Positions 1 through 6,720 of a stretch of DNA of 6,720 nucleotides are shown here, piece after piece. The notes under the pieces are model-generated. The model did no database searches. It saw only the letters and a program-made list of their open reading frames with translations, and was not told the DNA's origin. Made by a program: the position numbers and the translations under genes. Positions within the stretch are counted from its first letter, which is position 1; each line of letters opens with the position of its first letter. This DNA is from Acidimicrobiia bacterium (lineage in GTDB: Bacteria > Actinomycetota > Acidimicrobiia > IMCC26256 > BP-133): assembly GCA_025934385.1 (NCBI GenBank), contig JAICYE010000120.1, positions 1 to 6,720 of the forward strand, written 5' to 3'.

Positions 1-356
1 ACCCCGTCCCCCTCACCGTGGCCTACCACGACGCCTGCCACCTGGCCCACGCCCAGGGCGTGCGGGCCGAGCCGAGAGCGCTGCTCGGCACGATTCCCAG
101 GCTCACGGTCCTCGAGCCGAAGGATTGGGAGATCTGCTGCGGCTCGGCCGGCCTCTACAACCTGCTGGAGCCGGAGCCGGCCGCCGAGCTGGGCCGGCGC
201 AAGGTGGCCAACCTCACCGCCACCGGCGCCGCCGCGGTGGTGGCCGGCAACCCCGGCTGCGCCCTGCAGATCGCCGCTCACTCCGGGCATCGGCTGCCCG
301 TCTACCACCCCGTCGAGCTGCTCGACGCCTCGATCTCCGGAAGGAGTTTGCCGTGA
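1..356 (+). CDS. glcF: Glycolate oxidase iron-sulfur subunit, C-terminal end (5' partial)
   Basis: This is the last 117 or so residues of a GlcF-type protein; the gene begins before the window, and the reading frame starts at base 3. The visible part is a cysteine-rich CCG domain: a DACHLAH motif (Cys codon at 36-38), a CCGSAG motif (Cys codons at 135-140) and an NPGC motif (Cys codon at 258-260), ending in the HPVELLD segment usual for the C-terminus of this family. In the family, GlcF works with the FAD subunits GlcD and GlcE to oxidise glycolate to glyoxylate and pass electrons towards the respiratory chain. Its N-terminal 4Fe-4S ferredoxin motifs would lie outside the window. The stop codon TGA (354-356) overlaps the GTG start of aceB, which supports coupled translation and a shared glycolate/glyoxylate role. 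Other CCG-domain proteins (LutA/LldE or heterodisulfide reductase-like) are possible, but the spacing and the malate synthase neighbour favour GlcF. Confidence 0.88.
   Translation, partial: PVPLTVAYHDACHLAHAQGVRAEPRALLGTIPRLTVLEPKDWEICCGSAGLYNLLEPEPAAELGRRKVANLTATGAAAVVAGNPGCALQIAAHSGHRLPVYHPVELLDASISGRSLP
341..346 (+). promoter_or_regulatory. Shine-Dalgarno site that fixes the aceB start
   Basis: AAGGAG lies 6 nt before the GTG at 353-355, inside the last codons of glcF. The aceB frame stays open back to a GTG at 125, so this site is what selects 353 as the true start. Malate synthase similarity also begins just after 353. Confidence 0.85.
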
Positions 357-1975
357 CCGATGTGCTGCCCGAGGGCGTCGAGATCCTCCGTCCCCTTGAC
401 GGGCGCCAGGCCGGCGTCCTGACGAAGGAGGCGCTGGCCTTCGTGGCCGGCCTCCAGCGCCGCTTCGGCCCCGGACGGGAGCGGATCCTGGCCGACCGGG
501 CGCAGCGGTGGCAGCGGGTGCGGAGCGGTGGGGCGCGGCCCGACTTCCGGCCGGAGACGGCCGACGTCCGCAACGGCGACTGGCGGGTGGCGCCGGCGCC
601 GGCGGCGCTGGCCGACCGGCGGGTGGAGATCACCGGCCCGACCGAGACCAAGATGCTCATCAACGCCTTCAATTCCGGGGCCAGCGTCTTCATGGTCGAC
701 TTCGAGGACGCCAACGCGCCGACGTGGGAGAACCTCGTCGGCGGCCAGGCCAACTTCACCGACGCCGTCGACGGGACGATCCACTTCACCAGCCCCGAGG
801 GCAAGGAGTACCGGCTCGGCGAGCAGCTGGCGGTGCCGGTGGTGCGGCCCCGGGGCTGGCACCTGGTGGAGCGCAACGTGCTGATCGACGGCGGGCCGGT
901 GTCCGGCAGCCTGTTCGACTTCGGGCTGTGCTTCTTCCACAACGCCCGTCGCCTCCTCGACAAAGGGCTCGGCCCGTACTTCTACCTGCCGAAGCTGGAG
1001 GGGCACCTCGAGGCCCGGCTGTGGAACGACGTGTTCAACGCCGCCCAGGATGCCCTCGGGATCGATCGGGGCACGATCAGGGCCACCGTCCTCATCGAGA
1101 CGATCCTGGCCGCCTTCGAGATGGAGGAGATCCTCTACGAGCTGCGGGACCACGGTGCCGCCCTCAACGCCGGCCGGTGGGACTACCTGTTCTCGATCAT
1201 CAAGAAGTTCTGCGACCGCGACGACCTCGTGCTGCCCGACCGCAACGCCATCACGATGACCGCCCCGTTCATGTCGGCCTACACCGAGCTGCTGGTCCGG
1301 ACCTGCCACCGGCGGGGGGCCCACGCCATCGGCGGGATGGCGGCGTTCATCCCCTCCCGGCGCGACGAGGCCGTCAACCGCACGGCCCTGGCCAAGGTGA
1401 CCGAGGACAAGGAGCGGGAGTCGAACGCCGGCTTCGACGGCACGTGGGTGGCCCACCCCGACCTCGTGCCGGTGGCCCGCAAGCCGTTCGACGCCGTCCT
1501 CGGCGACCGGCCGAACCAGCTCGGCCGCTCCCGGGAGGACGTCGCCGTCGCAGCCGACGACCTGCTCGACTTCCGGGTGCCGGGCGCCGAGGTCACCGAG
1601 GACGGGCTCCACAACGACGTCGCCGTGGGGCTGCGCTACCTCCAGGCCTGGCTGACCGGCAACGGCGCCGCCGGCATCTTCAACCTGATGGAGGACGTCG
1701 CCACCGCCGAGATCGCCCGTTCCCAGGTGTGGCAGTGGATCCAGCGGGGCCGCTTCAGCGAAGCGGCGGTGCGGGGCGTGATGAAGGAGGAGGTCGACCG
1801 GATCCGGGAGGAGGGCGGCGCTCCCCGCCGACTCGACGACGCCGAATCCCTCTTCACCGAGGTCGCCCTCGGCCGGGCTCGGGGGTCCGGGGGTGTCCCC
1901 CGGAGTGAATTCGTCGAGTTCCTGACGATCCCGGCCTACGAGGTGCTGGAGGAGCTCTCGACGACCCAGTCGTAG
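353..1975 (+). CDS. aceB: Malate synthase A
   Basis: A complete 540-residue protein, close to the usual 530-540 residues of malate synthase A. It condenses glyoxylate with acetyl-CoA and water to give malate and CoA, the second step of the glyoxylate bypass and the route by which glycolate carbon enters central metabolism. Visible family landmarks are: PRGW with the catalytic Arg at about residue 167; the IETI segment with a likely Mg-binding Glu at 249; the family signature at 265-280 (RDH, then [10 protein letters not shown]) with Asp277 as the other metal ligand; and LMED with the probable catalytic base Asp448. These positions match the E. coli enzyme (Arg166, Asp447) almost one to one. 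One signature position usually Gly (before LN) is Ala here. The GTG start has a good ribosome site and overlaps the glcF stop by 4 nt. The last 40 nt overlap the 3' end of the opposing hydrolase gene. Confidence 0.97.
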   Translation: MTDVLPEGVEILRPLDGRQAGVLTKEALAFVAGLQRRFGPGRERILADRAQRWQRVRSGGARPDFRPETADVRNGDWRVAPAPAALADRRVEITGPTETKMLINAFNSGASVFMVDFEDANAPTWENLVGGQANFTDAVDGTIHFTSPEGKEYRLGEQLAVPVVRPRGWHLVERNVLIDGGPVSGSLFDFGLCFFHNARRLLDKGLGPYFYLPKLEGHLEARLWNDVFNAAQDALGIDRGTIRATVLIETILAAFEMEEILYELRDHGAALNAGRWDYLFSIIKKFCDRDDLVLPDRNAITMTAPFMSAYTELLVRTCHRRGAHAIGGMAAFIPSRRDEAVNRTALAKVTEDKERESNAGFDGTWVAHPDLVPVARKPFDAVLGDRPNQLGRSREDVAVAADDLLDFRVPGAEVTEDGLHNDVAVGLRYLQAWLTGNGAAGIFNLMEDVATAEIARSQVWQWIQRGRFSEAAVRGVMKEEVDRIREEGGAPRRLDDAESLFTEVALGRARGSGGVPRSEFVEFLTIPAYEVLEELSTTQS

Positions 1976-3033
1976 CGCGGCTCGGAGCGGCGGTCCGATC
2001 GAGCCCAGACCGGCTCGGGTGTGAGCCCCCTGACCTTGGCGTCGGGGGCCAGGAAGGCGTCCTCGATCTGCTCGGTGGTGGCCGCCGCCGGGTCGAGCCC
2101 GGCGTCGATCAGCGCCGCCGTCCAGGCGTCGCCGAGCCCGTTTCGCAGCAGCTGACCCATGATGGCGGGGAACGTCTCCGGGTCCTTGAGCAGCCAGGAG
2201 TGCGTGCCGCCCCGGATCACGACGAGGTCGCCGCCCGAGCGGCGGGCGGCGTCGCGGGCGGCGGCCAGCGGGACGACGTAGTCGCGCTCGCCGTGCAGCA
2301 CCACCACCGGCACGCCGGCCCGGCGGAGTTGGTCGAGCATGTCCCGGCTGCCGGGTGAGCGCAGCACCGACAGGAACGGCATGAGCAGCTGCCACGGCCG
2401 GGTGACGTCGCCCCAGGCCGTCTTCAGCCACAGGCGGGCCAGCTTGGCCGTCTGGGCGGTGTCGTCGAAGGAGAGCGTGGCCAGGCTGTCGACCACCGCC
2501 GCCGTCGAGAACACGCCGAGCAGCGGCGGCCACCAGCGGCAGGCGGTGACGATCTGGTCCCAGGCGTCGCCGACGATGGCGTCGATGAGGACCACGGCCA
2601 CCGCCCGGTCGGGGTCGGCGGCGGCCAGTTCGGTGACGAGCCGCCCGCCCATCGAGTGGCCGGCGTAGACCGCCCGGCGGATCCCGAGCTCGGTCACGAC
2701 CCGGCCGAGCAGGCGGCTGTAGGCGGCCAGCTCCAGGCCGCCGTGGGGCAGGACGGCGGTGCCGCCGTGGCCGGCGGTGTCGATGGCCACGACCTTGAAG
2801 CCCAACGACACGAGGCGGCTGAGCGACTGGGCGTAGAGCAGCCCCTCGGCGGCGAAGCCGTGCACCACCACCAGCGGCACGCCCCGGCCGGCGACCAGCG
2901 CCTGCACCGAATGCCCGTCCGACAGCTGGATGCGGTGCTTCGACAGGCGGACCGTCGGCACGCTGCGGAGCTGCGCCCGGCGCGGCCGGGTCGGCGGTGG
3001 CGTCGGATCCGGCTCCCAAACCGCGTGGGTCAC
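1936..3033 (-). CDS. Alpha/beta hydrolase
   Basis: A 365-residue protein with the alpha/beta-hydrolase fold. A beta-strand leads into HGF (residues 58-60, oxyanion region), GHSMGG carries the nucleophile Ser127, VVLHGERD carries the acid Asp251, and GGTHSW carries His278, so the triad is complete. A cap region lies at about 150-235. Substrate cannot be read from the sequence; esterase, lipase or C-C hydrolase activity are all possible. There is no signal peptide. The first 25 residues are rich in Pro and Arg and precede the fold. The GTG start at 3033 has no Shine-Dalgarno sequence ahead of it, so a start further in (for example the GTG near residue 25) is possible. The gene follows ftsB after 33 nt in the same direction and is probably the last gene of an eno-ftsB-hydrolase unit. 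Its C-terminal tail is Ser-rich and is read from DNA that also encodes the end of aceB. Confidence 0.9.
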   Translation of the reverse strand: MTHAVWEPDPTPPPTRPRRAQLRSVPTVRLSKHRIQLSDGHSVQALVAGRGVPLVVVHGFAAEGLLYAQSLSRLVSLGFKVVAIDTAGHGGTAVLPHGGLELAAYSRLLGRVVTELGIRRAVYAGHSMGGRLVTELAAADPDRAVAVVLIDAIVGDAWDQIVTACRWWPPLLGVFSTAAVVDSLATLSFDDTAQTAKLARLWLKTAWGDVTRPWQLLMPFLSVLRSPGSRDMLDQLRRAGVPVVVLHGERDYVVPLAAARDAARRSGGDLVVIRGGTHSWLLKDPETFPAIMGQLLRNGLGDAWTAALIDAGLDPAAATTEQIEDAFLAPDAKVRGLTPEPVWARSDRRSEPRYDWVVESSSSTS

Positions 3034-3066
3034 AAAGGAGTTTTCGGCAGGCGGCGCCAGTTCCCT

Positions 3067-3465
3067 TTAGAACACCCGCTGCAGGGCGTCCACCATCCAG
3101 TCGACGACCGCCCCGGGAAGGCTCGACCGGCTTGTTTCCGGAGCGGGCGGCGGTGCGGCGGCCGCCGCCGCCTGGCTGGCCGGGTCGCCGGGCTTCGGCG
3201 GGACGGGGACGACGGCGTAAGCCTCCTCGCCCGGCTTCACCAGGTTGAAGCGGGCCCGGGCGATGCGCTCGATCTCCTCGTCGCTCTCCAGCCGCTTGGC
3301 CTCCGCCTCGAGGTGGCCGTTCTGCTGCTTGAACAGGGCCAGCGTCCGGTGGGCGGCCCGCAGGTCGCGCTGCTGGGCCAGGTAGGTGCGGGTCGGGTAG
3401 ACGGCGCCGAAGAGGATGGCGATGAAGATCACGAAGGCCACGACGACGCGGGCCCGGAAGCTCAT
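3067..3465 (-). CDS. ftsB: FtsB/DivIC-type septum formation initiator protein
   Basis: A 132-residue single-pass membrane protein. A short basic N-terminus is followed by a transmembrane helix (about residues 7-24), a coiled-coil segment rich in Gln, Leu and Glu (about 28-62), and the family hallmark EEIERIARARFNLVKPGEEAY spread over 63-83. In this family the protein joins the FtsQ/FtsL-type complex at the division septum, with the coiled coil outside the membrane. The ATG at 3463-3465 has GAGGTG at 3471-3476 with 5 nt spacing. Its place directly after eno is the usual actinobacterial order (as Rv1024 in Mycobacterium tuberculosis). It carries a C-terminal extension: an Ala/Pro-rich linker (about 88-112) and then a short hydrophobic segment (LPGAVVDWMVDALQRVF) that may form an amphipathic helix. 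The family call is firm; the exact name (FtsB or DivIC) is a naming choice. Confidence 0.9.
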   Translation of the reverse strand: MSFRARVVVAFVIFIAILFGAVYPTRTYLAQQRDLRAAHRTLALFKQQNGHLEAEAKRLESDEEIERIARARFNLVKPGEEAYAVVPVPPKPGDPASQAAAAAAPPPAPETSRSSLPGAVVDWMVDALQRVF

Positions 3466-3484
3466 ATTCGCACCTCGCTCGCCA

Positions 3485-3518
3485 CTCGGCGGCGCGACGC
3501 GAGAACCCTCCCGCCGAG
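3485..3518 (-). other. Inverted repeat between eno and ftsB
   Basis: CTCGGCGG (3485-3492) and CCGCCGAG (3511-3518) form an 8-bp perfect stem with an 18-nt loop, just after the eno stop and before the ftsB ribosome site. A second 6-bp arm pair (3516-3521 with 3529-3534) overlaps it and the eno stop codon, so two alternative hairpins are possible. No T run follows on either strand. It could partially terminate or stabilise the eno message, but GC-rich DNA makes such stems by chance. Confidence 0.35.
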
Positions 3519-3532
3519 GGCGAACTCGGCCC

Positions 3533-4819
<1,287 letters not shown>

Positions 4820-4887
4820 TCACTCCCGGTGCGCCTCAGGCGAAAGTACCGCATCGCCGGGCCGGAGACGCGGAACTCTCGGGACGC

Positions 4888-4921
4888 GGAACTGCCGTGC
4901 CCCGAGGGGCACGGCAGTTCC
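4888..4921 (-). terminator. Perfect 16-bp hairpin after the repeat-protein gene
   Basis: GGAACTGCCGTGCCCC (4888-4903) and its exact complement (4906-4921) are separated by only GA, so in practice the loop is CGAG on a 15-bp stem. It lies 24 nt past the stop of the secreted-protein gene and before eno, where a terminator is expected. No T tract follows on the minus strand, as is common for high-GC actinobacterial hairpin terminators. The 11-nt sequence GACGCGGAACT occurs twice (4867-4877 and 4883-4893), so part of the left arm has a direct copy 16 nt away that could pair competitively. Confidence 0.7.
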
Positions 4922-4945
4922 CCGGGGGGGATCAGGGAGAGGTGC

Positions 4946-5815
4946 CTAGCAGGTGCCGGTGATGTTGAAGCCGCCGAGCAGCCCGCTGGAGGCGCCGGCG
5001 TTGGCCGAGCAGCTGAGCAGGCCGCCGCCGAGCAGGCCGTTGACCGTGCCGAGCGTGTTGCCGACGGCGCCGGTCACGCCGCTGACCGCACCAGTGGCGG
5101 CGCCGGTGACGCCGCCGACGGCGGAGTTGCCGGCCGTGGAGGCCGTCCCGGTGGCGCCGTTGACCACGCCGGTCACGCCGTTGACCGCACCGGTCACACC
5201 ATTCACTGCGCCCGTCACGCCGTTGACCGCGCCGGTCACGCCATTGACGACGCCGTTGACACTGTTGACGACACCGTTCACGGCACCGGTGGCCGAGTTG
5301 ACCGCCCCGGTGGCCGTGTTGAGCACACCGTTGACGGCGCTGGTGGCCGAGTGGACCACGCCGTTGGCGGCGCCGGTGGCGGTGTTCACCGCGCCAGTGG
5401 CGGCGTTGGTGGCGGTGTTCACCGCGCCGGTGGCGGCGTTGGTGGCGGTGCCGGCCACGTTCCCGGCGGTCCCGGCCGCCTGGGTGGCGGTGCCGGCGAC
5501 CCCGGCGGCCGTCCCGGCCACGCCCTGGACCTCGGCCAGGAGCGCCTGCGGGTCGACGAGGCCGGTGACGCGGTCGAGACTCGGGAGGCCCGGCACCGAC
5601 ACGCCGGGCAGGCTGGCGGCGGTGGAGCAGCTGGCGGCGGCGCCGGTGGCGGCCCAGCAGTTGGCGGCCAAGCCGTCAGCCTGGGCATCGAAGGCCATGG
5701 ACTGGAAGTCGGTGCTACTGGACACGTTGAGCTGGTGCACGGCCACGGCGGCCGAGGCGACACCCGTCGTCCCGAGCACGGCGGCGGCGGCGATGGCGAG
5801 CCCGATCCTCTTCAT
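4946..5815 (-). CDS. Secreted Ala/Val/Gly/Thr/Asn-rich repeat protein, unknown function
   Basis: A 289-residue protein I do not recognise. Residues 1-22 are a classic signal peptide: MKR, a hydrophobic Ala-rich core, and the AxA site Ala20-Ser-Ala22. The mature part starts with a non-repeat region (about 23-96) holding Cys53, Trp54 and Cys63 and nearly all the charged residues. From 97 to about 258 it is a repeat array: first GTA/GVAGTA-like units, then two 11-residue units NAATGAVNTAT (127-148), then 7-residue units of the type TGAVNGV (about 168-222). The end (about 259-289) has Cys269 and Cys289. Residues 96-289 contain no Asp, Glu, Lys or Arg, no Pro, and only one aromatic (Phe283). There is no lipobox, sortase signal or C-terminal membrane helix. 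A cell-surface or matrix role is a guess. The ATG has AAGGAG upstream but 14 nt away. The gene sits where mycobacteria have lpqU but does not resemble it. It is GC-rich like its neighbours and shows no sign of transfer. Confidence 0.82.
   Translation of the reverse strand: MKRIGLAIAAAAVLGTTGVASAAVAVHQLNVSSSTDFQSMAFDAQADGLAANCWAATGAAASCSTAASLPGVSVPGLPSLDRVTGLVDPQALLAEVQGVAGTAAGVAGTATQAAGTAGNVAGTATNAATGAVNTATNAATGAVNTATGAANGVVHSATSAVNGVLNTATGAVNSATGAVNGVVNSVNGVVNGVTGAVNGVTGAVNGVTGAVNGVTGVVNGATGTASTAGNSAVGGVTGAATGAVSGVTGAVGNTLGTVNGLLGGGLLSCSANAGASSGLLGGFNITGTC
5156..5281 (-). repeat. 21-bp tandem repeats encoding 7-residue units
   Basis: On the plus strand the unit reads GCCGTTGACCGCGCCGGTCAC. 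Copies run head to tail at 5156-5176, 5177-5197, 5198-5218 and 5219-5239, with two more divergent ones at 5240-5260 and 5261-5281. The differences between the first four are a few bases each, mostly synonymous, so the peptide unit NGVTGAV is kept better than the DNA. Confidence 0.85.
5375..5440 (-). repeat. 33-bp tandem repeat encoding 11-residue units
   Basis: Two head-to-tail copies, 5375-5407 and 5408-5440, differ at only one base (A at 5396, G at 5429). They encode NAATGAVNTAT twice. The period (33) differs from the 21-bp period of the neighbouring array, and near-identity of the copies suggests a recent duplication. Confidence 0.85.
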
Positions 5816-5829
5816 CGTTCTGAATGAAG

Positions 5830-5835
5830 CTCCTT
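5830..5835 (-). promoter_or_regulatory. Distant Shine-Dalgarno site of the secreted-protein gene
   Basis: AAGGAG on the minus strand lies 14 nt before the ATG at 5815, longer than the usual 5-9 nt. No in-frame ATG, GTG or TTG lies in between, and the signal peptide begins exactly at this ATG, so the start stands. A hairpin (5841-5859) lies just upstream. Confidence 0.5.
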
Positions 5836-5840
5836 GTGAT

Positions 5841-5859
5841 GGGGGGCGACCCGCCCCTC
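5841..5859 (-). promoter_or_regulatory. Small hairpin in the leader of the secreted-protein gene
   Basis: GGGGCG (5843-5848) and CGCCCC (5852-5857) pair around a 3-nt loop, and a G-T plus a G-C pair extend the stem to 8. It ends 5 nt before the ribosome site. It could affect translation, but a stem this short in GC-rich DNA may be chance. I found no convincing promoter in the remaining 5860-5985 gap. Confidence 0.3.
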
Positions 5860-5985
5860 GTGCTTCTCAGTTCTTCGGCGCTGCGAAGGGGCGACGTGAG
5901 GAGAGCGATTGGGACATCACCGCGAGAACGGGGGCAACCCTGTGGGCCAGACCGGGTCCGTCCGGACCAAGAGGCGATTCGGGGC

Positions 5986-6720
5986 TCAGTAACTCGTCTC
6001 GGTCGTCTGCTCCCAGAGGGCTACGACGGTCGCCGGGTCCATCGACTCCAGGGTCTCCCCCCGCTCGGCGGCCAGCGCCTCCAGCGCCTGGAACCGGGCC
6101 TTGAACCGCCCGGCCCAGCCCCGCAGCGCCGATTCGCCGTCGATCCCGGCCAGCCGGGCCAGGTGGACGACGGCGGCCAGCGCCTCGCCGAGGCGCTCCT
6201 CCGCCTCGCCGAGGCGCTCCTCCGCCTCGCCGGCGGTGGCGTCACCCAATCCCGCCAGCGCCTCGCCGACCCGCCGGCGGGCCTCGTCGCCCGTCCCGAA
6301 GAACAGCCCGACCGAGCCGGCCTTCCGGTAGAGCTTGTGGGCGTAGAGCAGCGACGGAAGGTGGCGGGACACCCCGTCCATCAGCGACGTCCGGCCCTTC
6401 TCGTCCCGCTTGATGACCTCCCAGTTGGCCACGACCTCGTCGGCGCCGGACACGGCCACGTCGCCGAAGACGTGGGGATGGCGCCGGACGAGCTTGTCGT
6501 GGATGCCGGTCAGCACGTCGGTGACGGTGAAGGCTCCGGCCTCCCGGGCCAGGGTGGCGTGGAAGGCCACCTGGAAGGCGAGGTCCCCCAGCTCCTCCTC
6601 GAGGTGCTCGTAGGCTCCCTCGGGGACGGGCTCGGGGCCCGGGGCCGGCGCTTCTGCCGGCAGCGCCTCGATGGCCTCGATGACCTCGTAGGCCTCCTCC
6701 ACGAGGTGGCGGGCCAGGCT
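5986..6720 (-). CDS. mazG: MazG nucleoside triphosphate pyrophosphohydrolase (5' partial)
   Basis: The C-terminal 244 residues of MazG are visible; the gene starts beyond the window, since the frame is open to base 6720 and reads SLARHLVEEAYE, a segment that in the family follows the CPWD motif. MazG hydrolyses nucleoside triphosphates to monophosphate and pyrophosphate, cleaning the nucleotide pool or adjusting alarmone levels. The first domain keeps its metal-binding pattern: EEAYE (visible residues 8-12) and EELGD (42-46), followed by the HDKLVRRHPHVFGD block. The second domain begins near NWEVIKRDEKGR and DGVSRHLPSLLYAHKL. Its own metal motif is weaker: where EELGDLL is usual it reads EERLGEAL, with the Asp replaced by Glu, and that helix is preceded by an exact extra 7-residue copy. 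VGFDW-like residues are VGLFF. The gap to the next gene is 170 nt. Confidence 0.93.
   Translation of the reverse strand, partial: SLARHLVEEAYEVIEAIEALPAEAPAPGPEPVPEGAYEHLEEELGDLAFQVAFHATLAREAGAFTVTDVLTGIHDKLVRRHPHVFGDVAVSGADEVVANWEVIKRDEKGRTSLMDGVSRHLPSLLYAHKLYRKAGSVGLFFGTGDEARRRVGEALAGLGDATAGEAEERLGEAEERLGEALAAVVHLARLAGIDGESALRGWAGRFKARFQALEALAAERGETLESMDPATVVALWEQTTETSY
6181..6232 (-). repeat. Exact 21-bp tandem duplication inside mazG
   Basis: CGCCTCGCCGAGGCGCTCCTC occurs at 6181-6201 and again, identical, at 6202-6222, followed by a partial third copy of 10 bases (6223-6232). It stays in frame and encodes EAEERLG twice in the second MazG domain. Confidence 0.9.

Noticed and set aside
125..352. 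Longer aceB start at the GTG at 125
   Set aside because: The extra 76 codons overlap conserved glcF coding sequence and give an Arg-rich non-conserved leader, while 353 has a proper ribosome site.
2025..2049. GCCCCC / GGGGGC inverted repeat as an aceB terminator
   Set aside because: It is only a 6-bp stem with a 13-nt loop, lies inside the hydrolase coding sequence, and has no T run; chance is likely.
302..3019. A 905-codon minus-strand open frame
   Set aside because: It is antisense to aceB and out of frame with the hydrolase; its Pro/Arg/Gly/His-rich composition matches a shadow frame.
5156..5460. CRISPR array
   Set aside because: The repeats are contiguous with no unique spacers, their periods (21 and 33) are multiples of three, and they lie in frame within a gene.
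5955..5968. GGTCCG / CGGACC inverted repeat as the mazG terminator
   Set aside because: The loop of 2 nt leaves about 5 usable pairs and no T run follows, too weak to call.
4953..6104. Plus-strand frame with VTPLTAP-type heptads opposite the secreted-protein gene
   Set aside because: Its repeats are only the mirror of the minus-strand repeats. The minus frame has a signal peptide, a ribosome site and the same direction as its neighbours; this one has no signal peptide and runs into mazG.

Overview
The window is a short piece of a very GC-rich chromosome with strong G/C bias at third codon positions, so several frames stay open by chance. Protein similarities and gene order point to an actinobacterium. 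The order mazG - secreted protein gene - eno - ftsB resembles the mycobacterial mazG-lpqU-eno-Rv1024 neighbourhood. A deep-branching high-GC lineage such as Acidimicrobiia is possible, but no marker here fixes the class.

Layout, left to right. On the plus strand, 1-356 is the 3' end of a glycolate oxidase iron-sulfur subunit (glcF). It overlaps by 4 nt the start of a complete malate synthase A gene (aceB, 353-1975). Together they convert glycolate to glyoxylate and then, with acetyl-CoA, to malate. Everything after that lies on the minus strand: an alpha/beta hydrolase (3033-1936) whose 3' end overlaps the aceB 3' end by 40 nt, an FtsB/DivIC-type division protein (3465-3067), enolase (4816-3533), a secreted low-complexity repeat protein (5815-4946), and the 3' part of mazG (6720-5986, start outside the window).

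eno, ftsB and the hydrolase are spaced 67 and 33 nt apart in one direction and are likely co-transcribed. A perfect 16-bp inverted repeat (4888-4921) separates the repeat-protein gene from eno and probably acts as a U-less terminator. No intergenic gap exceeds 170 nt, and I see no RNA gene, mobile element, CRISPR array or phage signature.

Most of the window is ordinary housekeeping. The part that deserves attention is the secreted protein at 4946-5815. It has a clear signal peptide, two cysteines on each side of a repeat array, 7-residue and 11-residue repeat units built from Ala, Val, Gly, Thr and Asn, and no charged residue in its last 194 positions. I do not recognise its family. Smaller points are an exact 21-bp tandem duplication inside the second mazG domain, the convergent aceB/hydrolase overlap, and a hydrolase where related actinobacteria carry a DUF501 gene and ppx.
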